From contig DYJA01000019.1 of the NCBI GenBank assembly GCA_020723345.1, positions 16,121 through 80,120 on the forward strand: DNA of 64,000 nt, in the 5' to 3' direction. This document shows, in pieces, positions 8,642 to 17,446 of the stretch. The stretch's first letter is position 1; every line of letters starts with the position of its first letter. Source of the DNA: Candidatus Aquidulcis sp. (lineage in GTDB: Bacteria > Chloroflexota > Anaerolineae > UBA4142). Below the pieces are notes generated by a model. The model was not told where the DNA came from and made no database searches. It saw only the letters and a list, made by a program, of their open reading frames with translations. The position numbers and the translations under genes are program-made.

Positions 8642-9058
8642 CTATCGTTCCTGAGATTGACCCAGAACGATTTCATGAATTCTCTCCGACGCCATCACCG
8701 TGGGGCAAATCGTTTCCATCAATCCAAGTTGGTGATAGGTGTCCTCGCGCACCGGATCGTACAAGCGCGCGACGACGCGCGGAACCTTGAACACCAATTT
8801 GGCAATTTCGGCTGCCATCGCGTTCGTGTTATCGCCGTTGCTCACCGCGACAAACGCATCCGCCTTTTCGACGCCGGCGCGGCGCATCACGTCTTCGTCG
8901 ATTCCGGTTCCCAAAACCATCGTGCCGTGAAAATCGCTGCCGAGACGCGCAAAGGAATCGCTGTTACGATCGACGACCGTCACGTCATGCCCTTCCTGAT
9001 CCAAATGCCGCGCCAGGTACGCGCCCAGGCGACCGCAACCCATGATCACAATTCTCAT
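8642..9058 (-). CDS. TrkA-N (RCK-N) domain protein
   Basis: 138 residues from MRIVIMGCGRLGAYLARHL; a start at 9118 would add 20 unlikely residues. It carries only the RCK-N Rossmann domain: GCGRLGAYLA loop, VTVVDRN for ribose binding, GTGIDEDVMR and VAVSNGDNTN. It has no TrkA-C domain, unlike its neighbour 11 bp downstream, so the two probably act together as a split or heteromeric regulator. The genomic setting argues for regulation of potassium transport. Confidence 0.9.
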   Translation of the reverse strand: MRIVIMGCGRLGAYLARHLDQEGHDVTVVDRNSDSFARLGSDFHGTMVLGTGIDEDVMRRAGVEKADAFVAVSNGDNTNAMAAEIAKLVFKVPRVVARLYDPVREDTYHQLGLMETICPTVMASERIHEIVLGQSQER

Positions 9059-9124
9059 CAGTCCGTTCCTCCGCGCTAATATACCACGAAATTTGTCACA
9101 CGTAAAGAGGTTTTGCAAAATTCG

Positions 9125-9580
9125 TCATTTCGTTTTCGCCGCCGCCGGAGCGGTCGGGATCGCTTCGCGACACAACCAAACCGGACAGCGCGCGTTCTTC
9201 AGAATGTACTGCGTCGTCGTCCCCAATTGAAAATCGCCGAGTGGGCTGCGGTACGGAATGCCCAAGATGATCAAGTCGACCTGCCGTTCGACCGCTTCGT
9301 CAACCAACGCGACGCCCGCGGTGCGCGCTTGCAACAATTCTGTCTCCAACGTCCCGCGCGCCGCGTGCGCGACTTGTTCGGCGTGTTCCAACACCGTCTC
9401 GGCGCGCTGCATCTGCGTCACGTTTTCCGAATTCAACGGGAGATTGCGTTGAATCTCAATCACGTTGATCGCCGTGACGCGCGCCTTGTCCGGCTTGGCA
9501 ACCTGACATGCCAAGCGGATGGCGGTATCGTCCGCCGGTAAACCTTTGACCGGGACCAAGATATTCGAGTAGGGCATCAT
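9125..9580 (-). CDS. Universal stress protein (UspA family)
   Basis: 151 residues beginning MMPYSNILVPVKGLPADD, with the conserved LACQVAKPDKARVTAINV fold start and a C-terminal ATP-loop-like region LIILGIPYRSPLGDFQLGTTTQYILKNARCPVWL. The usual G2xG9G(S/T) ATP motif is imperfect, so nucleotide binding is uncertain. Its stop is 66 bp from the small TrkA gene and its start 3 bp from the permease stop. Usp domains often sit next to cation transporters and modulate them; that role is inferred here from context. Confidence 0.88.
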   Translation of the reverse strand: MMPYSNILVPVKGLPADDTAIRLACQVAKPDKARVTAINVIEIQRNLPLNSENVTQMQRAETVLEHAEQVAHAARGTLETELLQARTAGVALVDEAVERQVDLIILGIPYRSPLGDFQLGTTTQYILKNARCPVWLCREAIPTAPAAAKTK

Positions 9581-9583
9581 GAC

Positions 9584-11650
9584 TCACTTTTCTAGATGAT
9601 AAGGCACATCAATCACAACGGTATTTTTGCGGAAGAGCAATGCGGTTTTCAAACGAAACGCCGTTTGATTGTGCAAGAAATGTTCCCACCAATGCGCGGG
9701 AATGAATTCGGGCAAGACGACGGTAACGCACGCCGCCGGGTCTTGCCGGTGCAGTGCTTCGATGTACGCCAGCAGCGGTTCGTGAAAAGAACGATATGGC
9801 GATTCCAAGAAAACCAGCGCGGTATTCGTTCCCCACTGCGCCCATTCTTTCCGAAATTCCTCGACCTCGTATGATTCATAGAACAAGCGCACCGCCACCG
9901 GCGTAGGCGTAATCGAGCGCGCAAAATTCAGCGCGCGCAGCGACGCCTTGTTCAGATCGCCAATCGGCACGATGACGATCTGACGCGGCGGAGCCGCCGC
10001 CCGATCCTCGGCGGGCGTGAGATTGAGTTGCTCCGCCACATGGCGATAATGCCGGTGTACGCCATTGAACACGAACACCAACACGGGAATCATGACGAAC
10101 ACGATCCACGCGCCAAGTTGGAATTTGACCGTCCAGACGACCGCGAGAATAATCGCGGTCAAGATCGCGCCCGTGCCGTTGATCACCATGCTGCGCTGCC
10201 AACCCGATTCGCGCGTCTTCCACCAATGCCGCACCATGCCGGCTTGCGAGAGCGTAAACGAAAGGAAAACCCCGACCGCGTAGAGCGGGATCAACGCGTG
10301 CGTACTGCCGCCGAACGCGACGACCAAGGCGGCGGCGACGATGCCCAACATGACGACCCCATTGGTGAACGCCAAACGATCACCGCGAAACGTCAATTGA
10401 TGCGGCATGAACCCATCGCGCGCCATCACGTACGCCAGACGCGGAAAACCGGAAAAACTGGTATTGGCTGCCAGCACCAAAATCAACATCGTCGCCGCTT
10501 GAAAAATCCCGTACAAGACATTCGTGCCCAAAACGCGGCGTCCCAATTGCGAAATGACCGTCTCCGTTTCGTGCGGAACGATTCCAAATTGATGCGCGAG
10601 AAAAGTCACGCCGACAAAAAACACTCCCAGAATCACCGCCATCCAAGTCAGCGTCGTCGCCGCGTTTTTGGCTTCGGGCGGTTTGAACGAAGGGACGCCG
10701 TTCGCGATGGCTTCGGTGCCGCTCATCGCGACGCTCCCCGCCGCAAACGCGTGCAAGATCAGGAATAGAGTGACCGGTTCAAATTCATTCGATTCGAAAT
10801 GCGGCGTGCTTGCCGGTGAAATATCGCCGAGCCACAACCGGACTAGTCCGAGCGCGATCACGCCCGCCAAACTAACGATAAACAAATAGGTTGGCAGAGC
10901 AAAAATCGTTCCCGACTCGCGGATGCCGCGCAAGTTGATCAACGTGATAATCGCGATGAACGCCACGGAAATTTCGACGCGATAGTCGTAGAATTCTGGG
11001 AGCGCCGACGTAATTGCCGCCGTGCCCGCCGAGATCGAAACCGCAACCGTGAGCACGTAATCGATCAGCAGCGCCGCCGCCGCGATCAGTCCGGCTTGCG
11101 TCCCCAGGTTTTCGCGCGAGACGGTGTACGAACCGCCACCGGAAGGGTACGCATGAACCGTTTGCCGATATGAAAAAGAGACGATCGCGAGCAGGAGCGC
11201 AATCGCCAACGCCAGCGGAATCGAGTACGCCAAACCGACCGCGCCGGCAGCCACCATCACGATCAAGATTTCTTCGGTGGCGTACGCGCTCGACGAAATC
11301 GCGTCGGAAGAAAAAACCGCGAGCGCGCGAATCTTGTTGAGTCGCTCGACTTTTTCCGCTTCCGTGGGCAACGGCTTGCCGACCAAGACCTGCTTGAAGC
11401 GCGTGTACAGATGTCCGATCTTGCCATGCGGGCGCGAGACCAATTCCGACGCGCGCAACACGCCGGGCGCAACGCGTCGCAATGCCCCGGAACGAATCAC
11501 GCGCACGTATTTGTCGCCCTGATGCTTGCCGCGATGCACTTCGAGCGAAGTCAAATCCAGATGAACTGAATGTTCGTGATCGTTACGCCGCGATTCAATA
11601 GCTTGATCCGACTTTTTTACTTCGTGCTGAGATCTATCTACATCCGCCAC
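9584..11650 (-). CDS. kimA: KimA-like APC-superfamily potassium transporter
   Basis: 688 residues. After a hydrophilic N-terminal extension of about 85 residues, the protein reads VGKPLPTEAEKVERLNKIRA then ALAVFSSDAISSSAYATEE, VSFSYRQTVHAYPSGGGSY and LIDYVLTVAVSISAGT, very like Bacillus subtilis KimA (YdaO). About 12 membrane segments follow, then a cytoplasmic C-terminal domain ending TVVIDVPYHLEK, again as in KimA. KimA is a high-affinity proton/potassium symporter that is switched off by c-di-AMP. The adjacent Usp and TrkA genes support a potassium role. The long N-terminal extension is unusual; a start near the Met-less region around residue 85 cannot be excluded. An amino acid permease is the less likely alternative. 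Confidence 0.85.
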   Translation of the reverse strand: MADVDRSQHEVKKSDQAIESRRNDHEHSVHLDLTSLEVHRGKHQGDKYVRVIRSGALRRVAPGVLRASELVSRPHGKIGHLYTRFKQVLVGKPLPTEAEKVERLNKIRALAVFSSDAISSSAYATEEILIVMVAAGAVGLAYSIPLALAIALLLAIVSFSYRQTVHAYPSGGGSYTVSRENLGTQAGLIAAAALLIDYVLTVAVSISAGTAAITSALPEFYDYRVEISVAFIAIITLINLRGIRESGTIFALPTYLFIVSLAGVIALGLVRLWLGDISPASTPHFESNEFEPVTLFLILHAFAAGSVAMSGTEAIANGVPSFKPPEAKNAATTLTWMAVILGVFFVGVTFLAHQFGIVPHETETVISQLGRRVLGTNVLYGIFQAATMLILVLAANTSFSGFPRLAYVMARDGFMPHQLTFRGDRLAFTNGVVMLGIVAAALVVAFGGSTHALIPLYAVGVFLSFTLSQAGMVRHWWKTRESGWQRSMVINGTGAILTAIILAVVWTVKFQLGAWIVFVMIPVLVFVFNGVHRHYRHVAEQLNLTPAEDRAAAPPRQIVIVPIGDLNKASLRALNFARSITPTPVAVRLFYESYEVEEFRKEWAQWGTNTALVFLESPYRSFHEPLLAYIEALHRQDPAACVTVVLPEFIPAHWWEHFLHNQTAFRLKTALLFRKNTVVIDVPYHLEK

Positions 11651-11746
11651 AAATCATTCCTACAAACAACAAGCCAACGACCCCTGCCGTTGGCTTTACA
11701 TCGCGCCGGGTTTTGCTCCGAAATTGTACGCCGGATTGCGCCCGCG

Positions 11747-12610
11747 TCAATCCATCCGCGCCAACACACCTTTGATCAAGGCGGCAAGTTGCGGCACCGC
11801 GCGCTTGCCCGCCGCCAAAACTTCTTCGTGACTGACTTTATCGTGACCGTGCGCGAGTGAATTGGAAATCAAACTTAGTCCCAGTACGCGCATTCCCCCG
11901 TGCCGCGCGACGATCACCTCCGCCACCGTCGACATGCCCACCGCGTCCGCGCCAATCAATCGAATAAAGCGCACATCGGCGGGCGATTCAAACGATGGAC
12001 CCGCGAGCATCATGTAAACACCTTCGCGCAACGCGATGCCGGTTTCACGCGCGACCGCGCGCGCCAGATCGCACAGCGCGGGATCGTACGCGTGCGTCAT
12101 GTCCGGGAAACGCGGTCCCAGCGAATCGTCATTGGGACCGCGCAGCGGATTTGCGCCGGTCATGCCGACCAGATTGATGTGATCGGTCAGCAGCATCACC
12201 TCACCGGCGTGGAATTTTTCGTTCACGCCGCCCGCCGCATTCGTCACGATCACCGTACCGATGCCGAGCGCGCGCATCGCGCGAATTGGCAGCGTGACGC
12301 GTTGCATCGAATGACCTTCGTAGTAATGCACGCGTCCGCGCAGCGCCATGACCGTCTTGCCGCTCAACCCGCCGATGACGAGCGCGCCGGAATGTCCTTC
12401 GACTGTCGGAACCGGAAAGCCGGGAATGTCGCGAAAGGGAATCACGTCGGCGTGAGCGATCTCATCGGCAAGCAGATTGAGTCCTGAACCCAGCACCAGC
12501 CCGATCGTCGGTTTGTGCTTCGTCTTCGCCGCGATGAATTGCGCGGCGCGTTCATAGTCCGCGCGAGTCAGAAATTCGTCCGTCAAGTGTTCACCTACGA
12601 AATTCGTCAT
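11747..12610 (-). CDS. punA: Purine nucleoside phosphorylase (trimeric PNP family)
   Basis: 287 residues. Motifs: IGLVLGSGLN (phosphate loop), VPTVEGHSGALVIG, ALRGRVHYYEGHS, VTNAAGGVN (purine base site), GPSFESPADVRFIR and GADAVGMSTV. The enzyme splits purine (deoxy)nucleosides with phosphate, giving base and ribose-1-phosphate for salvage. The annotated ATG lies inside the terminal inverted repeat of a 120-bp palindromic element (12606-12725) and has no clear ribosome binding site; a TTG nine codons in (after AGGTGAACAC) is an alternative start. Confidence 0.93.
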   Translation of the reverse strand: MTNFVGEHLTDEFLTRADYERAAQFIAAKTKHKPTIGLVLGSGLNLLADEIAHADVIPFRDIPGFPVPTVEGHSGALVIGGLSGKTVMALRGRVHYYEGHSMQRVTLPIRAMRALGIGTVIVTNAAGGVNEKFHAGEVMLLTDHINLVGMTGANPLRGPNDDSLGPRFPDMTHAYDPALCDLARAVARETGIALREGVYMMLAGPSFESPADVRFIRLIGADAVGMSTVAEVIVARHGGMRVLGLSLISNSLAHGHDKVSHEEVLAAGKRAVPQLAALIKGVLARMD

Positions 12611-12725
12611 TTCGAGCGCGGCGAGAAATCTCCGGCTGCGAAAATGAGACGCTTCGCGCGTCGGCGTCCTGCGATCCCATCTCCGCTGCGCTCCGATTTC
12701 GCTCAGGACGCCTCCTCGAAATGAC
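12606..12725. repeat. 120-bp palindromic element with GTCATTTCGAG ends
   Basis: GTCATTTCGAG at 12606-12616 is the exact reverse complement of CTCGAAATGAC at 12715-12725. The interior holds further partial palindromes (GCTCAGGACGCC). A related copy is at 28289-28371. The left end contains the ATG of the PNP gene. Confidence 0.8.
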
Positions 12726-12730
12726 AGGGC

Positions 12731-13351
12731 TCACATTTTTGAAAGCAACTCGGCTTTCTTCTGTTGAAATTCCGCGTCGGTCAAAATACCGCGCTGCCGC
12801 AGCGCGTCCAAATCGGCAATCAGCGCGGGAATGTCGTCGCGCCTGCCGTCGCGCGCGGCGTAATGTTCGTCCATCCCCAGCGTTTCTTTCTGGTTGAGCA
12901 TTTCCGTTTTGAATTTTATCGGCGACGAGATTTTGTCGAGTTTGTTGACGCCGCCCTCGCTCGCCGTCAAAATTTCAATGTCGCCATAATCGAACATCCG
13001 CCCTAGAAACGATTGATCCAACACGACATCGTTGACTTTTTCCAACGACGAATCGATCACATGTTTGTTGATGATCCCTTCAGCTTGAATCACGCGGCGA
13101 TTCGTCACGAGATATTCTTCGTTCCACCATTGCAAATACGTTAACACGAATGCGCCAATCGGAAGGAGCGTCAAGATCGTCGCAGCGATTCCTAGCGGTC
13201 CCGCGAGCACCGTCGCCAAAACCGCCAGCACAACGATCCCGATCAGCAAAATCGCATTGACGAGGAATGATTTCGCCCACACGATCCAATGTTGTCGCGT
13301 CTGAACGACGATGACTTCATTCTCGGCGAGTAACGATTCGACGTATCCCAT
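12731..13351 (-). CDS. Membrane protein with bacterial PH domain and C-terminal SHOCT motif
   Basis: 206 residues. Two membrane segments at about 27-85 (NAILLIGIVVLAVLATVLAG and LTLLPIGAFVLTYLQWW), then a PH-like beta domain with EEYLVTNRRVIQAEGIINK, as in YdbS/bPH_2 proteins, and at the end a SHOCT motif, DLDALRQRGILTDAEFQQKK. The family is membrane-associated and of unclear function; SHOCT is an oligomerisation or short-helical binding motif. It starts 2 bp after the recombinase stop, so the two are probably cotranscribed. Confidence 0.85.
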   Translation of the reverse strand: MGYVESLLAENEVIVVQTRQHWIVWAKSFLVNAILLIGIVVLAVLATVLAGPLGIAATILTLLPIGAFVLTYLQWWNEEYLVTNRRVIQAEGIINKHVIDSSLEKVNDVVLDQSFLGRMFDYGDIEILTASEGGVNKLDKISSPIKFKTEMLNQKETLGMDEHYAARDGRRDDIPALIADLDALRQRGILTDAEFQQKKAELLSKM

Positions 13352-13353
13352 CG

Positions 13354-14238
13354 CTAGTCATTCCTCCCATCCGGCGCCGCTTCGGTCGTTTCGACGAGTC
13401 GCGCGTACAACTGCGTCGTCGAGAGATTCGCGTGTCCGAGCAATCGCTGGACGGCTTGCACATCCGCGCCGTCGTTCAGCAAATGCACCGCGAAGGAATG
13501 GCGCAGCGTTTGCGGCGTCACCGGCGTCGTGATCCCGGATTCGCGCACGTATTCCTTGATGATGAGCCACAACCCTTGCCGCGTCAAACGTCCGCCGTGC
13601 GGATTGACGAACAAGGCGCGCTCGGTGGCGCGCGGCGTGAGTTCGGGGCGCGCCTGCTTGAGATAATCGGCTAATGCGGCGACGGCGCGTTCTTGAATCG
13701 GCACGACGCGCCGCTTGCCTTCGCGCCCCACATGGACGACTTGCGTCTGCAAACTCACATCGTCCACATCGAGCAATGTCAATTCCGTGACGCGTACGCC
13801 GCTGGCGTACAACAATTCGAGGATCGCGCGGTCGCGCAGACCTTTGGGCGTGTTATTCTTGCCGGGCGCCGCGATCAAACGCGCGATTTCATCGGCGGGG
13901 AGTATCTGGGGCAAACGCTTCTCGACTTTGGGCGAACCCAAGGTCGCCGTCGGATCGTTGTCCACGCTTCTGCGTTCGGCGAGAAAGTGGAAAAAAGTCT
14001 TCAGGACCGCGATCTTGCGCGCGATACTTGACGGAGTATAGCCACGCTCTTTCAAGCGCATGACAAAGGTCAAGAGCAAGGGCTTGTCCACGCGATTCCA
14101 GTGCGCCGCGTTAGGGCGTTCGCTCTGCGCATAGTGCGCGAACTGGGTCAAGTCGTTGCGATACGCCTCGACCGTGTTGCGCGCATAGCCCTTGTCTTGT
14201 TCCAATGCTTCGAGAAATTCGCGAATAAATTCTTCCAC
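13354..14238 (-). CDS. xerC: Xer-type tyrosine recombinase
   Basis: 294 residues of the usual XerC/D length. N-terminal SAM-like core-binding domain (residues 1-90) and C-terminal catalytic domain: first Arg in ASGVRVTELTLLD, Lys in GREGKRRVV, second Arg in TLRHSFAVHLLNDGA, His in RLLGHANLSTT and Tyr in QLYARL. The HxxR motif normally begins with His, but here reads QTLR, so that His is Gln; some active recombinases tolerate this. It is probably the chromosome dimer resolvase or a close paralogue, with no phage genes nearby. Confidence 0.9.
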   Translation of the reverse strand: MEEFIREFLEALEQDKGYARNTVEAYRNDLTQFAHYAQSERPNAAHWNRVDKPLLLTFVMRLKERGYTPSSIARKIAVLKTFFHFLAERRSVDNDPTATLGSPKVEKRLPQILPADEIARLIAAPGKNNTPKGLRDRAILELLYASGVRVTELTLLDVDDVSLQTQVVHVGREGKRRVVPIQERAVAALADYLKQARPELTPRATERALFVNPHGGRLTRQGLWLIIKEYVRESGITTPVTPQTLRHSFAVHLLNDGADVQAVQRLLGHANLSTTQLYARLVETTEAAPDGRND

Positions 14239-14363
14239 GCGTGACCTGCCCGAACCCAGCCAAAGGCAATCCGTCGATTGTCCTTGCCGGGTTGTCCGGA
14301 TTCACGCCGGTATTGTAACACACTCTTGCCGCAAAACCAAATGGCAAATGGCGAATTCGAGAT

Positions 14364-14392
14364 TTGCAATTTGATTTGGGGCGTGCTATAAT
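14364..14392 (+). promoter_or_regulatory. Promoter of tRNA-Val
   Basis: TTGCAA at 14364-14369, a 17-nt spacer and a perfect TATAAT at 14387-14392. The tRNA begins 12 nt after the -10 box. Confidence 0.75.
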
Positions 14393-14404
14393 GCGCGACG
14401 TAAC

Positions 14405-14478
14405 GGGCGGTTGGCTCAGTTGGTTAGAGCGCGCGGTTCACATCCGCGAGGTCATAGGTTCGACTCCTATACCGCCCA
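14405..14478 (+). tRNA. tRNA-Val (CAC)
   Basis: 74-nt cloverleaf: acceptor GGGCGGT pairs with ACCGCCC at 14471-14477 with discriminator A. D-stem GCTC/GAGC, anticodon stem CGCGG/CCGCG with loop TTCACAT, so the anticodon is CAC (codon GUG, Val). The T-loop is GGTTCGACTCC-like. CCA is not encoded. A Rho-independent terminator follows. Confidence 0.96.
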
Positions 14479-14483
14479 CTGGT

Positions 14484-14511
14484 AACCGCGGTCGGTCTCA
14501 CCGCGGTTTTT
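14484..14511 (+). terminator. Rho-independent terminator after tRNA-Val
   Basis: AACCGCGG (14484-14491) pairs with CCGCGGTT (14501-14508), followed by a T run. Confidence 0.9.
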
Positions 14512-14532
14512 CAGTAAGCAAGGAGGTTAGGC

Positions 14533-16293
14533 GTGAGTCAGTCCTTCCAGACCGTCACGGCGACGCCGATGGTACGTATGGACAATTTGCTCTTCCGCCT
14601 ACGCTGGGTACTTTTGCTCCTCGTACCGCCAGTCGTTTGGTTCGATCGCGGCGCAGTCACGTTGCCGATCCAATTACTGCTCTGGTTAGCCGCGGGCGTG
14701 ATCCTCAATGTGTTCGTCGGCATTCTGCTCCAGTTTTCCCAAACTGCGCGCCTTTTGCCGATTCCAACTCTGTGTGCGGATGTCTTCCTCTTTGGGATTC
14801 TGCCGTACATCGTCATCTCCGATACGAACATACTCGCCTATTTTTCGATTTTTCCTGCGATCGTCGCGGCAATTCGATTCGGAATGCCAGGAGGTTTGAT
14901 CACCGCCATCCTCTTTTCGATTTCGATGGGCATTCACTTTTTTCTGCCCTTGAACACTACCAGTCCGCGGACGCTCCTTTCGACGGCCCTGCCGATCATT
15001 ACTCTGGACGCGATCATCTTGCTCGTCGGGTACTTGACCCAACGCGAGAAAGAAGTCGCGATCACTCAAGCCGCCGGAGAACTCAACGACCTGCGCGGCG
15101 CCGTCGCCGGCGCGCACCTCTTGTATCAGACGAGCGATTGGCTCAATCTGTCCGCCAACTACAAACCGGTGCTGGAATCCATGCTCCAAGCCGGCGTCAG
15201 CGGATTGCCTCAATCGCGCCGCGAAGACGGTCCGCCCGTCGGGATGGCATTGTTCTTCGACGATCAAGATCCCGACATGCGCCTGCGCGTCTTTGGTTCG
15301 CGCGGCATCGACGCGCACGACGAAAAAGTCCGCGTCGAAGGCAAACGCGGCATTATCGCCAAAGCATTAGGGACCGGCGAAGCCGTGGTGTTTGATCGCG
15401 CGGATCAAGACCCGGAACTGGCATTGTTTCGCGCGATGCAAATCTGTCGCAGCGGCGTGTGTTATCCGCTGCGCGCCGGGATGGAACTGTACGGGGCGGT
15501 CATTTTGGCAACCGGCGCGCCGCGCCGCCCGTCGCAGCAACACCTCGAACTGATGCGCGCATTTACCAGCCAAGCCGGCATCGCGTTTCAAAATGCCAAG
15601 TTGTACCAACAATCGCGGCAGGAACAAGACCGGATTATCCACGACGACGTCGAGATGCGCCAAAAGCTCGCGCGCGATCTGCACGACGGTCCCACGCAAA
15701 AAATCTCCGGGCTGGCAATGCAACTTGACTATATCATCAAACTGATCGATCAGGATCCCCGCGAAGCAAAAAACGAATTGCAAAAAGCGCGCGCGACCGC
15801 GCAGCAGACCGCCAAAGAAATTCGCAACGCGCTCTTCATCCTCCGCCCGCTATCGCTGGAATCGCAAGGACTTTCGGCGGCGCTGGAACAACTCGGGCAG
15901 CGCCTGCGCGAAGTGGAAAACGTCCCGATTCAAGTCGTGCCGGGAGAGTTCGGCACCGACCTCGATCAAAAGATCGCGACGACGGTTTTTGCGATCATCG
16001 AAGAAGCCATCGGCAACGCGCGCAAACACGGCAAAGGCGCGCCGATCCAAGTCAGTCTGCAACGCAACGAAAATTCGCTCATCGCGATCGTGCAAGATCA
16101 GGGACCCGGGTTCGACGTGGAGCAGGTCGAACGATCGTACGACAAACGCACAAGTCTCGGCATCCAAAATATGCGCGAGCGCGCGCGGCTGATCGACGGC
16201 AACCTGGCAATTCTCTCCGCGTTCGGTCATGGCACCCGCATCACCCTCGCCGTACCGTTACCCTTGAACAGCCCGAGCGGCAAACGTAAATGA
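14533..16293 (+). CDS. GAF-domain histidine kinase, NarL/DesK-type (HisKA_3)
   Basis: 586 residues with GTG start at 14533 behind a strong AAGGAGGT site. The N-terminal ~180 residues hold about six membrane segments (MASE-like). A GAF domain lies at about 205-360. The dimerisation/phosphoacceptor helix is RQKLARDLHDGPTQKISG (His in LHDG), and the ATPase domain shows EEAIGNARKHG (N-box), DQGPGFD and GIQNMRERARLI. It should phosphorylate a LuxR/NarL-type regulator, but none is encoded in the window, so it is an orphan kinase here. The next gene overlaps its stop by 4 bp (ATGA). Confidence 0.93.
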   Translation: MSQSFQTVTATPMVRMDNLLFRLRWVLLLLVPPVVWFDRGAVTLPIQLLLWLAAGVILNVFVGILLQFSQTARLLPIPTLCADVFLFGILPYIVISDTNILAYFSIFPAIVAAIRFGMPGGLITAILFSISMGIHFFLPLNTTSPRTLLSTALPIITLDAIILLVGYLTQREKEVAITQAAGELNDLRGAVAGAHLLYQTSDWLNLSANYKPVLESMLQAGVSGLPQSRREDGPPVGMALFFDDQDPDMRLRVFGSRGIDAHDEKVRVEGKRGIIAKALGTGEAVVFDRADQDPELALFRAMQICRSGVCYPLRAGMELYGAVILATGAPRRPSQQHLELMRAFTSQAGIAFQNAKLYQQSRQEQDRIIHDDVEMRQKLARDLHDGPTQKISGLAMQLDYIIKLIDQDPREAKNELQKARATAQQTAKEIRNALFILRPLSLESQGLSAALEQLGQRLREVENVPIQVVPGEFGTDLDQKIATTVFAIIEEAIGNARKHGKGAPIQVSLQRNENSLIAIVQDQGPGFDVEQVERSYDKRTSLGIQNMRERARLIDGNLAILSAFGHGTRITLAVPLPLNSPSGKRK

Positions 16294-17024
16294 CGCTCTT
16301 GGAATTTCTCACCGCGCTCGAACCGCGCGGCGCGCTCGCCGTCGCCATCGGCGCGTCCATCGTCTTGTACACGCTCAGCGCGAATATCGCGTGGGCGCAG
16401 CGCAGACCTCGCGGCGGACGCCTGGGACGTTTGATCGCGTGGTGGCACACGCACTGGGTTGGTCGCGCCGTCGGCGAACTCGCGCGCTGGGTTTACTATC
16501 TCGCGCTCCCCTGGACAACCTTGATGCTGGGGTACAGCACGATGCGCGCGCTCGGCGTGTGGGGAATGGATTGGCTCGCGCCCGCTTGGCTGTTCGGCTT
16601 GCTCGCGCTTGGCGCGGCGGCGACGATCATCTGGGTCTGGCGACCATACGCGCGCGCGGAACATCCGCACGCGGTCGACGAAAGCGGCTGGAACTGGGCG
16701 CGGCACATTATCGAGATTTTGTACCAAGAAGCGCACTGGGCGTTCTACCGCTGCGGTCCGATCTTGTGGCTGGACGATTTTTATTGGGGAAGTTTCTTTG
16801 GATTGCTGCTCGCGCTGCTCGAGGGCTGGAGTAATCCGACCGTGCGCGCGAACGCGCAGGACATTACCCGCGCCGATGCGCCGTTGTGGAGCGGGAGCAT
16901 CGCGATCATCAGCGCGATCATTTTCATCTTCACGCAAAACGCGTGGTACTGCCTGATCGTACACCTCCTACTCGATCAGGGGCTGCGCGGCGTAATCGGT
17001 TTTCCGCGCGGACACACCACATAG
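16290..17024 (+). CDS. Integral membrane protein of unknown function
   Basis: 244 residues. About five hydrophobic segments (near residues 13-30, 68-90, 95-115, 165-185 and 205-228) with Trp-rich loops (WAQRRPRGG, WGMDWLAPAW, WLDDFYWGSFFG). No known motif is seen. The start codon overlaps the stop of the histidine kinase gene, so translation is coupled and the protein may be a partner of that sensor. Confidence 0.75.
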   Translation: MTLLEFLTALEPRGALAVAIGASIVLYTLSANIAWAQRRPRGGRLGRLIAWWHTHWVGRAVGELARWVYYLALPWTTLMLGYSTMRALGVWGMDWLAPAWLFGLLALGAAATIIWVWRPYARAEHPHAVDESGWNWARHIIEILYQEAHWAFYRCGPILWLDDFYWGSFFGLLLALLEGWSNPTVRANAQDITRADAPLWSGSIAIISAIIFIFTQNAWYCLIVHLLLDQGLRGVIGFPRGHTT

Positions 17025-17025
17025 C

Positions 17026-17062
17026 AAAACCAGGTTTCTCCCTGCGGGGAAACCTGGTTTTT
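17026..17062 (+). terminator. Rho-independent terminator
   Basis: AAAACCAGGTTTC pairs with GAAACCTGGTTTT around the loop TCCCTGCGGG, followed by T residues. It ends the 14533-17024 transcription unit. Confidence 0.9.
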
Positions 17063-17070
17063 GATTTTCT

Positions 17071-17097
17071 GTAGGACAAATTTGAAATTTGTCCTAC
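17071..17097. repeat. Hairpin repeat GTAGGACAAATTT / AAATTTGTCCTAC
   Basis: Perfect palindrome between convergent genes that includes the stop codon of the 88-residue protein gene. A second copy (17419-17446) sits at that gene's other side and contains the sortase stop codon. Confidence 0.85.
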
Positions 17098-17360
17098 TTG
17101 ATCACAAACGACAGCACAATCAAGACGGCGAAAAAGAATCCCGCGAACAACGCGATCCGTTTCAGATCGCCATAGATGTGCGTGTAATCAAAGGTCAACG
17201 GCGTCGCCGGACGCGCGCTCGAAAACAAAACACGCGCGGGCGCAACCGCTTCGCGGTTGGACGCGCCGCCTTCCTCAATTTCGTTTTCCTCCGGCTGGCT
17301 CGCCGCGACACTACGGCGCATTGCCGCGCGCTGCTTCATCTTACGAGTTTTCTTGGGCAT
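17094..17360 (-). CDS. Small single-span membrane protein
   Basis: 88 residues: a basic, Lys/Arg-rich N-terminus (MPKKTRKMKQRAAMRRS), an acidic/Ala linker, then one C-terminal membrane segment LKRIALFAGFFFAVLIVLSF. GGAGATTTTCC lies upstream of the ATG. Family unknown; the tail-anchored layout suggests a small envelope or translocase-associated protein. It is flanked on both sides by the GGACAAATTT hairpin repeat. Confidence 0.6.
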   Translation of the reverse strand: MPKKTRKMKQRAAMRRSVAASQPEENEIEEGGASNREAVAPARVLFSSARPATPLTFDYTHIYGDLKRIALFAGFFFAVLIVLSFVIK

Positions 17361-17418
17361 GGAAAATCTCCTTCAATTATTATTCCAGGACTGCGCGCAT
17401 TATAGCCGAAATGTGGTA

Positions 17419-17446
17419 GTAGGACAAATTTGCAAATTTGTCTTAC
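17419..17446. repeat. Hairpin repeat GTAGGACAAATTT, second copy
   Basis: GTAGGACAAATTTGCAAATTTGTCTTAC-type palindrome (one mismatch). It overlaps the sortase stop codon and may serve as a terminator. Confidence 0.8.

Noticed and set aside
13354-14238. Integron or phage integrase
   Set aside because: No attachment site, cassette or phage genes are nearby, and length and motifs fit a housekeeping Xer protein.
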